Origin: Pseudomonas sp. SJZ074
GTDB taxonomy: Bacteria > Pseudomonadota > Gammaproteobacteria > Pseudomonadales > Pseudomonadaceae
DNA length: 64,000 bases
Assembly (NCBI RefSeq): GCF_007828215.1
Contig: NZ_VIUE01000009.1
Span: 62,001 to 126,000, forward strand
Direction of reading: 5' to 3'
The notes beneath the pieces are model-generated. The model searched no databases and had not been told where the DNA came from. It was given only the letters and a program-made list of their open reading frames with translations. Below are positions 41,547 to 50,677 of this stretch, in pieces. How positions within the stretch are numbered: the first letter of the stretch is position 1; the number at the start of each line of letters is the position of its first letter. The position numbers were made by a program, and so were the translations under genes.

Positions 41547-41834
41547 ATGAAGTGCATCATTCTAACGGCCATTGCCCTGGCGGCGCTTCCATTAAGTTAT
41601 GCACAGGCCCAGCAGCCGACGATTCCGGTAACCCCGCCCAGTGTGCCTGGTTCGCCCGGTACCGCCACACCGATGCCCTACCCACCGGTTGCGCCCAGCA
41701 GTGTGCCCAAGGCCGGTCCCGAAAATGGCGGGCCGCCCTTGTTGCCACCGATCGAGATGCCCAGGCCGCCGAAGGATCAGCCGCTGCCGGGAATGGAGGT
41801 GAAGCCGCCCAAGGCCAAGTCCCCGGGGGGCTGA
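41547..41834 (+). CDS. Small exported proline-rich protein
   Basis: 95 residues. The signal peptide MKCIILTAIALAALPLSYAQ is cleaved after AQA. The mature part is about one third proline (VTPPSVPGSPGTATPMPYPP, then ending KPPKAKSPGG) with no cysteine or fold. Function unknown; probably periplasmic. The ATG is preceded by GGAG at six bases. It stands between the divergent spermidine-synthase-like gene and a REP doublet. Confidence 0.65.
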   Translation: MKCIILTAIALAALPLSYAQAQQPTIPVTPPSVPGSPGTATPMPYPPVAPSSVPKAGPENGGPPLLPPIEMPRPPKDQPLPGMEVKPPKAKSPGG

Positions 41835-41864
41835 ACTTCATTTCTGCTTGAAGACGACTCCTCC

Positions 41865-41953
41865 TGTGGGAGCGGGCTTGCTCGCGAAGGCGTCGAATCA
41901 GCAGCATTGATGTTGATTGAGACACCGCTTTCGCGAGCAAGCCCGCTCCTACA
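41865..41953. repeat. REP inverted doublet
   Basis: TGTGGGAGCGGGCTTGCTCG begins at 41865. The reverse-complement arm ends at 41953 with one base change (CTCCTACA). It lies between convergent genes. Confidence 0.87.
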
Positions 41954-41966
41954 AGGGGATGTACGC

Positions 41967-42440
41967 CTAGACCTGCTGCGACAGCAACTGCCCATCAGCC
42001 ATGCGCAGGCGCTTGGACAGGGAGACGGCGAGGGCGCGGATGATTTTTGCGGCGACCTTGGGAGCGTCGTTGAGCATTTTTTCCAGGGAATCCTTGCCCA
42101 GGTTCAGCAGCTGGCAATCACTGGCGGCGATGCAACTGGCCGAACGCCGTTCGCCATCGAGCACCGCCATCTCACCGAACGCCCGGCCGCTGCGCAGGGT
42201 GGCGATGGTCACCGCTTGCCCGTCGGGACCGGTCTTCTGCACGGCCACCTGGCCAGTGTGGATGATGCACATGAAGCTGCCGGCATCGCCCTCGCGGAAA
42301 ATCGCTTCGCCCTGGGCGATGGCGCTGATGCTGAAGTAACCCGACGCGGCGGCGAAGTCGACGGGCAGCAACTGATCGAACAGGCCGCAGTCCATCAGCC
42401 AGTGGCGGATTTCGTTGTTCAGTAAGGTCGGTTCTGGCAT
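41967..42440 (-). CDS. Cyclic nucleotide-binding domain protein
   Basis: 157 residues with one CNB domain. The phosphate-binding cassette is GRAFGEMAVLDGERRSASCI (FGE and RRSA). A helical tail of about 35 residues follows, without a DNA-binding domain, so it is not a Crp-type regulator. It may be a stand-alone cAMP or cGMP sensor that acts on a partner. The start at 42440 gives the family N-terminus; the open frame upstream runs through the REP element. Confidence 0.82.
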   Translation of the reverse strand: MPEPTLLNNEIRHWLMDCGLFDQLLPVDFAAASGYFSISAIAQGEAIFREGDAGSFMCIIHTGQVAVQKTGPDGQAVTIATLRSGRAFGEMAVLDGERRSASCIAASDCQLLNLGKDSLEKMLNDAPKVAAKIIRALAVSLSKRLRMADGQLLSQQV

Positions 42441-42504
42441 GGCTTTACGGTCTTTTTTCTTGTGTCTATTGCGGTTTCGGATTGGCTGGGTTTCAACAGA
42501 GCCC

Positions 42505-42594
42505 TGTGGGAGCGGGCTTGCCCGCGAACACGGACTGACATTCAACGGATGCGTCGACTGACATACCGAATTCGCGAGCAAGCCCGCTCCCACA
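42505..42594. repeat. REP inverted doublet
   Basis: TGTGGGAGCGGGCTTGCCCG and the reverse-complement arm ending CCCGCTCCCACA at 42594. It lies between the oligopeptidase B gene and the CNB-domain gene. Confidence 0.87.
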
Positions 42595-42642
42595 ATTTGA
42601 GACCGCGTCGTTCCCTAAGACCCGGTCCTCAACCAGAGTTCC

Positions 42643-44697
42643 TCAAGCCTTGCCCCAAATCTTCAACACAAATGCATATTCGAGCGCTACGTCACGCAAT
42701 CCCTGGTAGCGTCCGCTCATTCCACCGTGGCCTGCGCCCAGTTCGGTCTTGAGCAGCAATGGGTTGTCATCGGTCTTGGTGGCGCGCAATTTCGCGACCC
42801 ATTTGGCCGCTTCCCAATACTGCACGCGGCTGTCGTTGTAACCGGCGATGACCAGCAGCGCCGGGTACGCCTGGGCGCGGACGTTTTCGTAGGGCGCATA
42901 GGCCCTGATCCGATCATAGACGTCCGGCTCCTCCGGATTGCCCCATTCGTCGTATTCGGTGACGGTCAGTGGCAGGTCCGGGTCGAGCATGGTGTTGAGC
43001 ACATCGACGAACGGCACTTCGGCAATCGCGACCTTGAACAGCTCCGGGCGTTGATTGAGGACCGCGCCGATCAGCAGGCCACCGGCGCTGCCGCCGCTGA
43101 TCGCCAGTTGTTCGGCAGTGGTAAAGCCATTGGCGATCAGGTGCTCGGCGCACGCGATGAAGTCGCTGAAGGTGTTGTGTTTGTGTTCCTGCTTGCCGGC
43201 GCGGTACCAGGCTTCGCCGAGTTCGCCGCCACCACGCACATGGGCGATGGCAAAGGCGATGCCGCGGTCGAGCAGGCTCAGTCGTGCATGGGAGAACCAC
43301 GGATCGAGGCTTTCACCATAGGCGCCGTAGCCATACAGATACAGCGGCACCGGTTGGCCGAGGGCTTCGCGCTTGACCACCAGGCTGATGGGCACCTGGG
43401 TGCCGTCCGGTGCTGTCGCCCACAGACGCTGGCTGACATAGGCATCGGCGTCGAACGGGCCCAACACGGGGGTTTGCTTGAGGACCACCTGCGCGCCACT
43501 GGCAAGGTCCAACTGACGGATCTGCGCCGGGCGGTTCAGGGCCTCATAGCGCAGGCGGATGCGCTCACTGGCGAACTCCAGGCTGTTCTGCACATGCAGG
43601 CTATAGGCTGCATCCGGCAGTTGCACGCGATAAGCCGGCAAATCCTGTGGATGCACCTCGATGATCGGCAGGCCACCCTCCCGCAGGCTCAAGGTCATGG
43701 CGCCGGCGTTCAGGCTCAGCCCATCGATCATCACCGTGTCGCTGTGGGGAATCAGGTTCCGCCAGTCGGCCTCGGTTGGCGCCATGCCCGTGTCGGGGGC
43801 CTGGTACAGCGCGAAATTGATCCCGTCGCGATTGGTGCGGATCAGCCAGGTCCATTGGCCGTCGAGCAGGCCGTGGTCGACGTCGTATTCGTGATGCTCC
43901 ACCCGGGGCGCCAGGCAGGTGAAGGGCAGTTGAGGTTGGGCGGCATCCAGTACCCAGACTTCGCTGGTGGTCTTGCTGCCCAGGGACAGGATCAACTGCC
44001 GCTCGGAGCTCGAACGGTAGCAATGCAGAAAGAAGCGTCCGTCCGGCTCATGAAACACTTCTTCGGCGGCAGTGCCATCAAGGCGATAGCGCCAAAGTTT
44101 GTGGGGCCGGTGGGTTTCGTCCAGTTCGCCGAAAAACAGCGTCAGGCTGTCGTTGGCCCAGGTCATGCTGCCGTCGCAGTTTTCGAAGGACAGTTCGCTG
44201 ACCTTGTCGTTGGACAGCTCCTTCACGAACAGCGTATAGATTTCGTCGCCCGTGGTGTCCAGGCTATAGGCCAGGCGCTGGTGGTCGGGGCTGATGCTGA
44301 ACGCACCGAGGGAAAAGAAACCGCCACCTGCCAGAGCGTTCGGGTCCAGCAGCAACTGCTCGTAGTGTTCGTCCACGGTCAGGCTATCGTCCGCCGGACG
44401 CGGGCAGCGATAGTGGCGCGGGTATTCGTCGCCGGCCGTGGTGCGGGTGTAGTACAGATAGGGACCCCAGGGCGAGGGCAGGGACAGATCAGTCTCGAGG
44501 ATCCGTCCCTTGATTTCCTGGAACAGGGTTTCGCGCAGTTCGGCCTGGTCGGCGAGTTGGTCTTCCTGGAAGCGATTTTCGGCCTTGAGGTAGTCGAGCA
44601 CCGCGTCGGTGTCGCGTTCCTGCAGCCAGGCATACGGGTCGACACCGGGGTCCTTGCGGGCTACCGGGGCGTTGGAAACATGGGCGGATAAGGACAT
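42643..44697 (-). CDS. ptrB: Oligopeptidase B (S9 prolyl oligopeptidase family)
   Basis: A 684-residue serine peptidase cleaving after basic residues in short peptides. It has an N-terminal beta-propeller (about 75-410) and a C-terminal alpha/beta-hydrolase domain. The nucleophile is in AISGGSAGGLLIGAVLNQRP, the region before it reads GIAFAIAHVRGGGELGEAWY, the Asp lies in YNDSRVQYWEAAKW, and the His in ELGAGHGGMSGRYQ. The length fits the family. The ATG at 44697 is chosen because the upstream ten codons lack support. Confidence 0.93.
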   Translation of the reverse strand: MSLSAHVSNAPVARKDPGVDPYAWLQERDTDAVLDYLKAENRFQEDQLADQAELRETLFQEIKGRILETDLSLPSPWGPYLYYTRTTAGDEYPRHYRCPRPADDSLTVDEHYEQLLLDPNALAGGGFFSLGAFSISPDHQRLAYSLDTTGDEIYTLFVKELSNDKVSELSFENCDGSMTWANDSLTLFFGELDETHRPHKLWRYRLDGTAAEEVFHEPDGRFFLHCYRSSSERQLILSLGSKTTSEVWVLDAAQPQLPFTCLAPRVEHHEYDVDHGLLDGQWTWLIRTNRDGINFALYQAPDTGMAPTEADWRNLIPHSDTVMIDGLSLNAGAMTLSLREGGLPIIEVHPQDLPAYRVQLPDAAYSLHVQNSLEFASERIRLRYEALNRPAQIRQLDLASGAQVVLKQTPVLGPFDADAYVSQRLWATAPDGTQVPISLVVKREALGQPVPLYLYGYGAYGESLDPWFSHARLSLLDRGIAFAIAHVRGGGELGEAWYRAGKQEHKHNTFSDFIACAEHLIANGFTTAEQLAISGGSAGGLLIGAVLNQRPELFKVAIAEVPFVDVLNTMLDPDLPLTVTEYDEWGNPEEPDVYDRIRAYAPYENVRAQAYPALLVIAGYNDSRVQYWEAAKWVAKLRATKTDDNPLLLKTELGAGHGGMSGRYQGLRDVALEYAFVLKIWGKA

Positions 44698-44787
44698 GAA
44701 AGGCTCTCGAACATATTCATGGCGCACGTCTGGGCAGCCTGACGGGCGAAAAGCCGTTACTATAAGCGCCTCTTTGCCTGCCTTGCC

Positions 44788-45267
44788 ATGGACACCATGA
44801 CCGAGAACGACTATCTGATCGCCTGGGGCCTCTACGCCTTCGCCGCACTGGGCTGCCTGCTGGTATGGATGCGCCTCACCCGCTGGATGTGGCGCTGGTT
44901 GCGCGAGCCGCTGCGGTTGCTGGTGGCGGTGTTGCTGTTCTGCCCCACCATTGTCGACCCGGTGAAGGACAAATTCGCCCCGGCTCTGGCCATTGTTGCC
45001 CTGGACATTCTGTTCAAGGTGGGCAACAACGTCTGGCGCGCGGCGTCCGATCTGCTCATGTACGGCATGATCGCCTTCGGCGTCTATTTGATCTTCGCAT
45101 TGATCCGCTTCCCCATCGAGCGTGCATCCAACGCCCGCAAGGAGCGGGCCGCCGCCGCTGATGCGGAGGATGACGAGCCGCCGTTCGGTGTAGCCGGCGA
45201 TGACCGTTACGGTCGCCCGCCGGTACCGAGCAATCCCCAGCGTTCACGTATCGAGCCGCGTCTGTAA
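44788..45267 (+). CDS. Small inner-membrane protein of unknown function
   Basis: 159 residues with about three membrane helices (near 9-28, 42-55 and 88-108) and a charged cytoplasmic tail (ERASNARKERAAAADAEDDE). No family recognised. It starts ATG at 44788 with no clear ribosome site; an ATG at 44797 (MTENDYLIAWGLYAF) is equally likely. It is divergent from ptrB and 32 bases before a YafJ-type gene. Confidence 0.7.
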   Translation: MDTMTENDYLIAWGLYAFAALGCLLVWMRLTRWMWRWLREPLRLLVAVLLFCPTIVDPVKDKFAPALAIVALDILFKVGNNVWRAASDLLMYGMIAFGVYLIFALIRFPIERASNARKERAAAADAEDDEPPFGVAGDDRYGRPPVPSNPQRSRIEPRL

Positions 45268-45299
45268 CCCGGCCTGCCCCTTCAAGCGAGAGTCCGAGC

Positions 45300-46076
45300 A
45301 TGTGTGAGTTACTGGGCATGAGTGCCAATGTGCCGACCGACATCGTGTTCAGCTTCACCGGCCTGATGCAGCGCGGCGGCAAGACCGGGCCGCACCGGGA
45401 CGGGTGGGGTATCGCGTTCTATGAAGGCCGTGGCCTGCGCCTGTTTCAGGACCCCGCGGCCAGCAGTGAGTCGGAAGTGGCGAACCTGGTACAGCGCTAT
45501 CCGATCAAGAGCGAAGTGGTGATCGGGCATATCCGCCAGGCCAATGTCGGCAAGGTTTGCCTCTCCAACACCCACCCGTTCGTGCGCGAGCTGTGGGGAC
45601 GGAACTGGTGTTTTGCCCATAACGGCCAGCTCGCGGGTTTCCAGCCGGCGGTAAGTTTTTACCGCCCGGTGGGCGATACCGACAGCGAAGCGGCGTTCTG
45701 CGACCTGCTCAACCGCGTGCGCCAGGCTTTTCCGGAGCCGGTGGAGGTTGAGCAATTGCTGCCCTCGCTGATCCAGGCCTGTTCCGAGTACCGCAGCAAG
45801 GGTGTGTTCAATTGCCTGCTCAGCGACGGCGACTGGCTGTTCTGCTATTGCTCGACCAAACTGGCCCAGATCACCCGTCGCGCGCCGTTTGGCCCGGCGC
45901 GGCTCAAGGACGTGGATGTGATTGTGGATTTCCAGGCCGAAACCACGCCCAACGACGTGGTCACGGTGATCGCCACCGAACCCTTGACCGAAAACGAAAC
46001 CTGGACCCGCTACGAACCGGGCCAATGGAGCCTGTGGCGACGCGGCGAATGCGTCAGCCATGGCCGCACCGAATAA
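45300..46076 (+). CDS. Class II glutamine amidotransferase (YafJ-type)
   Basis: A 258-residue Ntn-type amidotransferase. The catalytic Cys is residue 2 (MCELLGMSAN), followed by GGKTGPHRDGWGIAFYEG, IGHIRQANVG, WCFAHNGQLAGF and DTDSEAAFCDLL. This is the GATase domain of the YafJ family, which lacks the synthase domain of PurF/GlmS. Biological substrate unknown. It lies between two small membrane protein genes, 32 and 12 bases away, so the three probably form an operon. Confidence 0.9.
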   Translation: MCELLGMSANVPTDIVFSFTGLMQRGGKTGPHRDGWGIAFYEGRGLRLFQDPAASSESEVANLVQRYPIKSEVVIGHIRQANVGKVCLSNTHPFVRELWGRNWCFAHNGQLAGFQPAVSFYRPVGDTDSEAAFCDLLNRVRQAFPEPVEVEQLLPSLIQACSEYRSKGVFNCLLSDGDWLFCYCSTKLAQITRRAPFGPARLKDVDVIVDFQAETTPNDVVTVIATEPLTENETWTRYEPGQWSLWRRGECVSHGRTE

Positions 46077-46088
46077 GGACGTCACGTT

Positions 46089-46631
46089 ATGTTGCTCAGT
46101 TATCTACGGCTGGTGTTGTTTGCAGTGGGCCTTCTGGTCGGGGTCCAGGTACCGGGTTTCATCAGCGATTACGCCAAGCGGGTCGAAGCACACCTGATCG
46201 AGGCCCAGAACGGCCTGCAAGGGTTTCAGGGCACCGCCAACCAGTTTTTCAAGGGTGACATGCAGGCCCTGGTGGCCCATTACCGTGCCAGTGAGGACCC
46301 GATCTTTCGCAGCGATGCCGACAGCCTGAACACCCTGCTGGTGCGCCAGCAGGCGCTGGACAAGCAATACCAGGCGATGAAAGGCCCGTGGTATATCCGC
46401 TTGTTGCAAGTGGTGCTGGCCGCCGATCCGGACATCCGCAAGGAAACCTGGAACGGCTACAGCTACCAGATCCTGCTGACCCCCGAAGCGATGATCTGGG
46501 GCATCGGCGGCGCCATGCTGCTGTCGTTCGGCCTGGAATGCCTGTTCCGCCTGATCGACTGGGTGGTGCTGGGTGGCAAGCGCCTGCGCCAGAGCCGACC
46601 GATTGAAGAGCGGGATTTGCGCGGGCTGTAA
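46089..46631 (+). CDS. DUF2937-family membrane protein
   Basis: 180 residues. One N-terminal membrane helix (YLRLVLFAVGLLVGVQVPGF), a periplasmic helical part with FISDYAKRVEAHLIEAQNGL, and a second helix near 135-155 (TPEAMIWGIGGAMLLSFGLE). It fits DUF2937. Function unknown. AGGA precedes the ATG. It is 12 bases after the amidotransferase, and a REP-like inverted repeat follows. Confidence 0.85.
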   Translation: MLLSYLRLVLFAVGLLVGVQVPGFISDYAKRVEAHLIEAQNGLQGFQGTANQFFKGDMQALVAHYRASEDPIFRSDADSLNTLLVRQQALDKQYQAMKGPWYIRLLQVVLAADPDIRKETWNGYSYQILLTPEAMIWGIGGAMLLSFGLECLFRLIDWVVLGGKRLRQSRPIEERDLRGL

Positions 46632-46651
46632 CACCGAGATCAAAACAGCTT

Positions 46652-46687
46652 TGTTGTGGCGAGGGGATGAATCCCCTCGCCACAACA
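46652..46687. repeat. Inverted repeat, TGTGGCGAGGGGAT family
   Basis: TGTTGTGGCGAGGGGA-TGAA-TCCCCTCGCCACAACA, perfect arms of 16 bases with a four-base loop. It is a second REP-like family in this window (also at 55133). It lies 21 bases after the DUF2937 stop and could act as a terminator. Confidence 0.88.
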
Positions 46688-46855
46688 GCATTCCAACCAG
46701 ACACTCCACCGTTTCCCACCCAATCAACTTTTTCTTATGACCCGTCCGCAATTTTATTCGTTGGACGCGCCGCGCCGTGGGCCCAAGAATCGGCGCAACC
46801 GGTCTCTACGTTCGCAGCGTCGAGACTTATAACAATAAAACCGTGGAGAACCACC

Positions 46856-48142
46856 ATGAGTGCCCCTGACACACTCGGCGTCCCCCAATCCCAGGCCCGT
46901 TCCGGTCCGTTCGACTGGTATCGCAACATCAATCAGCAGGAACGCCGCACCTTCTGGAGCTGCAAGATCGGTTATGCCCTGGACGGCATGGATACGCAGA
47001 TGCTCAGTTTCGTGGTGCCGACCCTGATCGCGATGTGGGGTATCACCACCGGGCAAGCGGGGCTGATCCACACCAGCACCCTGATCGCCTCGGCTATCGG
47101 CGGCTGGGTAGCCGGTATTCTTTCGGACCGCATCGGTCGGGTCCGCACCCTGCAACTGACCGTGTTGTGGTTCGCCTTCTTCACCTTCCTGTGTGGCCTG
47201 GCCCAGAGTTACGAACAACTGCTGATCGCCCGTACCCTGATGGGCTTCGGCTTCGGTGGCGAATGGACCGCCGGCGCCGTGCTGATGGGCGAGGTGATCC
47301 GCGCCAAGGACCGCGGCAAGGCGGTTGGCATGGTGCAGGCGGGGTGGGCGCTGGGGTGGGGCATGACAGCGATTCTGTATGCGCTGCTGTTCTCGGTGCT
47401 GGCGCCGGAAGACGCCTGGCGCGCCCTGTTCATGCTTGGCCTGGTCCCGGCGATATTCGTGATTTTCGTCCGGCGACTGGTCAAGGATCCAGAGATCTAT
47501 AACCAGACCAAAGCGCGCGAGGAACCGAGCAATCCGGCGAGGTTCTACGAGATTTTCGCACCTGGCATCCTCTTCACCACGATTCGCGCTTCGTTGCTGA
47601 CCACCGGTGCGCTGGGTGGCTACTACGCCATCACCTCGTGGCTGCCGACCTTCCTGAAAAATGAACGTGGCTTGAGCGTCCTGAGTACCGGTGGCTACCT
47701 GGCGATGGTGATTGTCGGGTCCTACGTGGGTTATGTCATCAGCGCCTACTTGACTGACATCCTGGGCCGCAAGAAGAACTTTGTCCTGTTCGCCATCGGT
47801 TCGTTCGTCATCGTGTTGCTGTACACCCAGATGCCGGTAAGCAATAACGTGATGCTCTGGCTCGGCTTCCCCCTGGGCTTCTTCGCGTCGGGGATGTTCA
47901 GCGGCATGGGCTCGTTCCTGACCGAGCTGTTTCCGACCCGTATCCGCGGTTCGGGCCAGGGTTTCTGCTACAACATCGGTCGGGCACTGGCGGCGCTGTT
48001 CCCGTTGCTGATCGGCCTGCTGAGCCAGAAGGTGCCCTTGAGTGTCGGTATCGGTGCGTTCGCAGCCGTGTCCTACGGCGTGGTGATCCTGGCGGCCCTC
48101 AGTCTGCCGGAAACCCAGGGCAAACAATTGGATGCCGACTAA
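46856..48142 (+). CDS. MFS transporter, possibly for 5-oxoproline
   Basis: 428 residues with twelve membrane helices. The MFS loop 2-3 motif is WVAGILSDRIGRVRTLQ, and the N-terminal part is like metabolite:H+ symporters (SCKIGYALDGMDTQMLSFVV). It is 58 bases upstream of pxpA on the same strand, so 5-oxoproline or a related acid is the likely substrate; this is inference from context. GGAG lies before the ATG at 46856; the upstream open frame runs through the inverted repeat. Confidence 0.85.
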   Translation: MSAPDTLGVPQSQARSGPFDWYRNINQQERRTFWSCKIGYALDGMDTQMLSFVVPTLIAMWGITTGQAGLIHTSTLIASAIGGWVAGILSDRIGRVRTLQLTVLWFAFFTFLCGLAQSYEQLLIARTLMGFGFGGEWTAGAVLMGEVIRAKDRGKAVGMVQAGWALGWGMTAILYALLFSVLAPEDAWRALFMLGLVPAIFVIFVRRLVKDPEIYNQTKAREEPSNPARFYEIFAPGILFTTIRASLLTTGALGGYYAITSWLPTFLKNERGLSVLSTGGYLAMVIVGSYVGYVISAYLTDILGRKKNFVLFAIGSFVIVLLYTQMPVSNNVMLWLGFPLGFFASGMFSGMGSFLTELFPTRIRGSGQGFCYNIGRALAALFPLLIGLLSQKVPLSVGIGAFAAVSYGVVILAALSLPETQGKQLDAD

Positions 48143-48200
48143 CTGATAACCTGTGGGGCACATGCCCCATGGCCAGAAACAACCTACAGGAGCGTTCACA

Positions 48201-48953
48201 GTGAACCGCCTGCTATTGAACTGCGACATCGGCGAAAGCTTCGGCAACTGGACCATGGGTCTGGACGCCGAGGTGATGCCCTTCATCGATTGCGCCAACA
48301 TCGCCTGCGGTTTTCATGCCGGTGACCCGAGCATCATGCGCAAGACCGTCAGCCTGGCCCTGAGCCATGGCGTAAAAATCGGCGCACACCCGGCCTATCA
48401 GGATCTGGCGGGTTTCGGCCGTCGCTCCATGGCCTACACCGCCCAGGAACTGCAGGACCTGCTGCATTACCAGATCGGCGCCCTCGACGGCATTTGCCGG
48501 GCCCAGGGTGGGCGGGTCAGCTACGTCAAACCCCATGGCGCGATGTACAACGACATGATGGCCAACCCGGCACAGTTGCGTGCTGTGATCCAGGCTGTCG
48601 CGGCCTACGACCCGCAGTTGCCGCTGATGCTGATGGCGACCCGGGACAACAGCGCCGCCCAGGCCCTGGGCGACGAATATGGCCTGACGTTGTGGTTCGA
48701 AGCTTTCGCCGACCGTGCCTACGACAGCGCCGGCCACCTGGTTTCACGGCAGTTGCCGGGCGCGGTGCATCACGACGCCGAGGTCATCATCGGGCAGGCC
48801 CTGACCATCGCCCGCGGCGACTCGTTGACCGCCACCGATGGCAGCGCGTTGCTCCTGCATGCCAATACCTTGTGCGTGCACGGCGACAACACCAGCTCCG
48901 TGGCGGCGGTGCAACGCATCCGTGAGGCACTGGACGGGCAGCGTGCATCATGA
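48201..48953 (+). CDS. pxpA: 5-oxoprolinase subunit A
   Basis: A 250-residue LamB/YcsF-family protein. [12 protein letters not shown], then [20 protein letters not shown] and [19 protein letters not shown] are diagnostic. PxpA with PxpBC hydrolyses 5-oxoproline (pyroglutamate) to glutamate using ATP. The start is a GTG at 48201 preceded by GGAG. It overlaps pxpB by four bases (ATGA). Confidence 0.93.
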   Translation: MNRLLLNCDIGESFGNWTMGLDAEVMPFIDCANIACGFHAGDPSIMRKTVSLALSHGVKIGAHPAYQDLAGFGRRSMAYTAQELQDLLHYQIGALDGICRAQGGRVSYVKPHGAMYNDMMANPAQLRAVIQAVAAYDPQLPLMLMATRDNSAAQALGDEYGLTLWFEAFADRAYDSAGHLVSRQLPGAVHHDAEVIIGQALTIARGDSLTATDGSALLLHANTLCVHGDNTSSVAAVQRIREALDGQRAS

Positions 48954-49654
48954 AACCACGGGTGGAAGTGGTGGCGGTGGACTGCCTGATGGTGCGCCTG
49001 TTCGATGAGATCGCCGAGACCCACATGCCGTGGATGCTCGCTGCCAGCGAGCGCCTGCGCGAGGTGTTCGCCGAATACCTGATCGACCTGGTGCCGTCCT
49101 ACACCACGCTCATGGTGCATTACGACATGCTGGCGCTGAACCCGGCACAGGCTCGGGATCTGGTCAACGAGGCGCTGAACAATCTGTCCCCCGATGCCTG
49201 CTCGGTCGGCCAGCGCCATGTGCTGCCTGTGTGGTACGACCCCAGCGTCGGGCCTGAACTGAGCCTGTTGTCGAGCCGCAGCGGGTTGACGGTGGAACAG
49301 GTGATCCGTCGCCACAGCGAGCACGAATACCAGGTGTTTGCCCTGGGCTTTGCCCCCGGATTTGCCTTCATGGGGCTGGTGGACGAAGTACTGGCCGCGC
49401 CGCGCCTCGACACGCCGCGCAAGCGGGTGGCCGCGGGCAGCGTCGGCATTGCCGAGCGCCAGACCGCGGCGTACCCATTGGTGTCGCCCGGCGGCTGGAA
49501 CCTGATCGGTCGTACTCCGGCCAAATTGTTCGATCGCGAACGTGACGGCTACAGCCTGATGCAGCCCGGCGACACGGTGCGTTTTGTCGCCGTGGATCAC
49601 GCTGAATTCATCGCATTGGGTGGGGACGACACACCGCAGGAGGCCCTGGCATGA
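48950..49654 (+). CDS. pxpB: 5-oxoprolinase subunit B
   Basis: A 234-residue KipI-family protein. [33 protein letters not shown] and [20 protein letters not shown] with WNLIGRTP are family signatures. It forms the complex with PxpC. Overlaps pxpA and pxpC by four bases each, so the three subunits are translationally coupled. Confidence 0.93.
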   Translation: MKPRVEVVAVDCLMVRLFDEIAETHMPWMLAASERLREVFAEYLIDLVPSYTTLMVHYDMLALNPAQARDLVNEALNNLSPDACSVGQRHVLPVWYDPSVGPELSLLSSRSGLTVEQVIRRHSEHEYQVFALGFAPGFAFMGLVDEVLAAPRLDTPRKRVAAGSVGIAERQTAAYPLVSPGGWNLIGRTPAKLFDRERDGYSLMQPGDTVRFVAVDHAEFIALGGDDTPQEALA

Positions 49655-50571
49655 GCCGTTTGTTGATCGAGGCCAGCACACCGCTGTGCCTGTTGCAGGA
49701 CGGTGGCCGTTTCGGCGTCAGGCATCTGGGCGTGACCCAGGGCGGCGCGGCGGATTGGCTGTCGATGGCCTGGGCCAACTGGATGCTGGGCAATGCCCTG
49801 GACGCGACGGTAGTGGAGATCACCCTCGGTGGCTTCACGGTGGTGGCTGAAGAGGATTGTGTATTGGCGCTGGCCGGGGCAGACCTCGGGGCACGGCTGG
49901 ACGGCCAGGCCGTGGCAGCGTGGCGCTATTTCAGTTTGCGCAAGGGCCAGACCCTGTCGTTGACCCAACCTGTGCTGGGTGCTCGGGCGTACCTCGCGGC
50001 CCCCGGTGGGTTCGATGCACCGGCGGTGCTGGGCAGCCGGGCGACGGTGGTGCGTGAAGAGCTCGGCGGCCTGGATGGGCTGGGGCGAGCGCTGGGCCGT
50101 GGCGAGCACTTGAGCTATTCGGGCCCGGCCACGCCTCGGCCGATGCCGGGCAGGTTGATTCCGGATTTCCAGCAGGCCCGGCCGCTGGACCTGATCCTGG
50201 GGGCGCAGAATGGCGCGTTCAGCGGACGGAGCCTGTTCGATGCGTTCAACACGCCTTGGACACTGGACAGCCGCGCCGACCGCATGGGCATCCGCTTGCT
50301 GGGCGCCGGGCTGGAATACCAGGGACCTGCGATGATTTCCGAGGGCATTCCCCTGGGGGCCGTGCAGGTACCGCCGGACGGCCAGCCGATCGTGCTGCTC
50401 AACGACCGGCAGACCATTGGCGGCTACCCCCGCCTGGGCGCCTTGACGCCGTTGGCCCTGGCCCGGCTGGCGCAATGCCTGCCAGGCACGCAGGTGCGGT
50501 TGCGGCCGGTGGTGCAGGAGGTTGCGCATCGGCAGCAGGCGGAGTGTTTGCGCGGATTCATGGACCGCTGA
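49651..50571 (+). CDS. pxpC: 5-oxoprolinase subunit C
   Basis: A 306-residue KipA/biotin-dependent-carboxylase-like protein. LLQDGGRFGVRHLGVTQGGA, then DWLSMAWANWMLGN and PPDGQPIVLLNDRQTIGGYP are family signatures. It completes the PxpABC complex, and a REP doublet follows at once. No 5-oxoproline-responsive regulator is adjacent. Confidence 0.93.
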   Translation: MSRLLIEASTPLCLLQDGGRFGVRHLGVTQGGAADWLSMAWANWMLGNALDATVVEITLGGFTVVAEEDCVLALAGADLGARLDGQAVAAWRYFSLRKGQTLSLTQPVLGARAYLAAPGGFDAPAVLGSRATVVREELGGLDGLGRALGRGEHLSYSGPATPRPMPGRLIPDFQQARPLDLILGAQNGAFSGRSLFDAFNTPWTLDSRADRMGIRLLGAGLEYQGPAMISEGIPLGAVQVPPDGQPIVLLNDRQTIGGYPRLGALTPLALARLAQCLPGTQVRLRPVVQEVAHRQQAECLRGFMDR

Positions 50572-50574
50572 AAG

Positions 50575-50652
50575 CATCGCGAGCAGGCTCGCTCCCACAG
50601 GGATCTTATGGATGACAAAGATCCGGTGTGGGAGCGAGCCCTGCTCGCGATG
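50575..50652. repeat. REP inverted doublet
   Basis: CATCGCGAGCAGGCTCGCTC and a reverse-complement arm ending GATG at 50652; the second arm has one extra C (GAGCCCTGCTCGC). It separates the convergent pxpC and VWA genes. Confidence 0.85.
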
Positions 50653-50677
50653 AGGTCCGAATGGTCGACAAGAATCT

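Noticed and set aside
41967..42440. Crp/Fnr-type regulator
   Set aside because: Only the cNMP-binding domain is present; there is no room for a DNA-binding domain.
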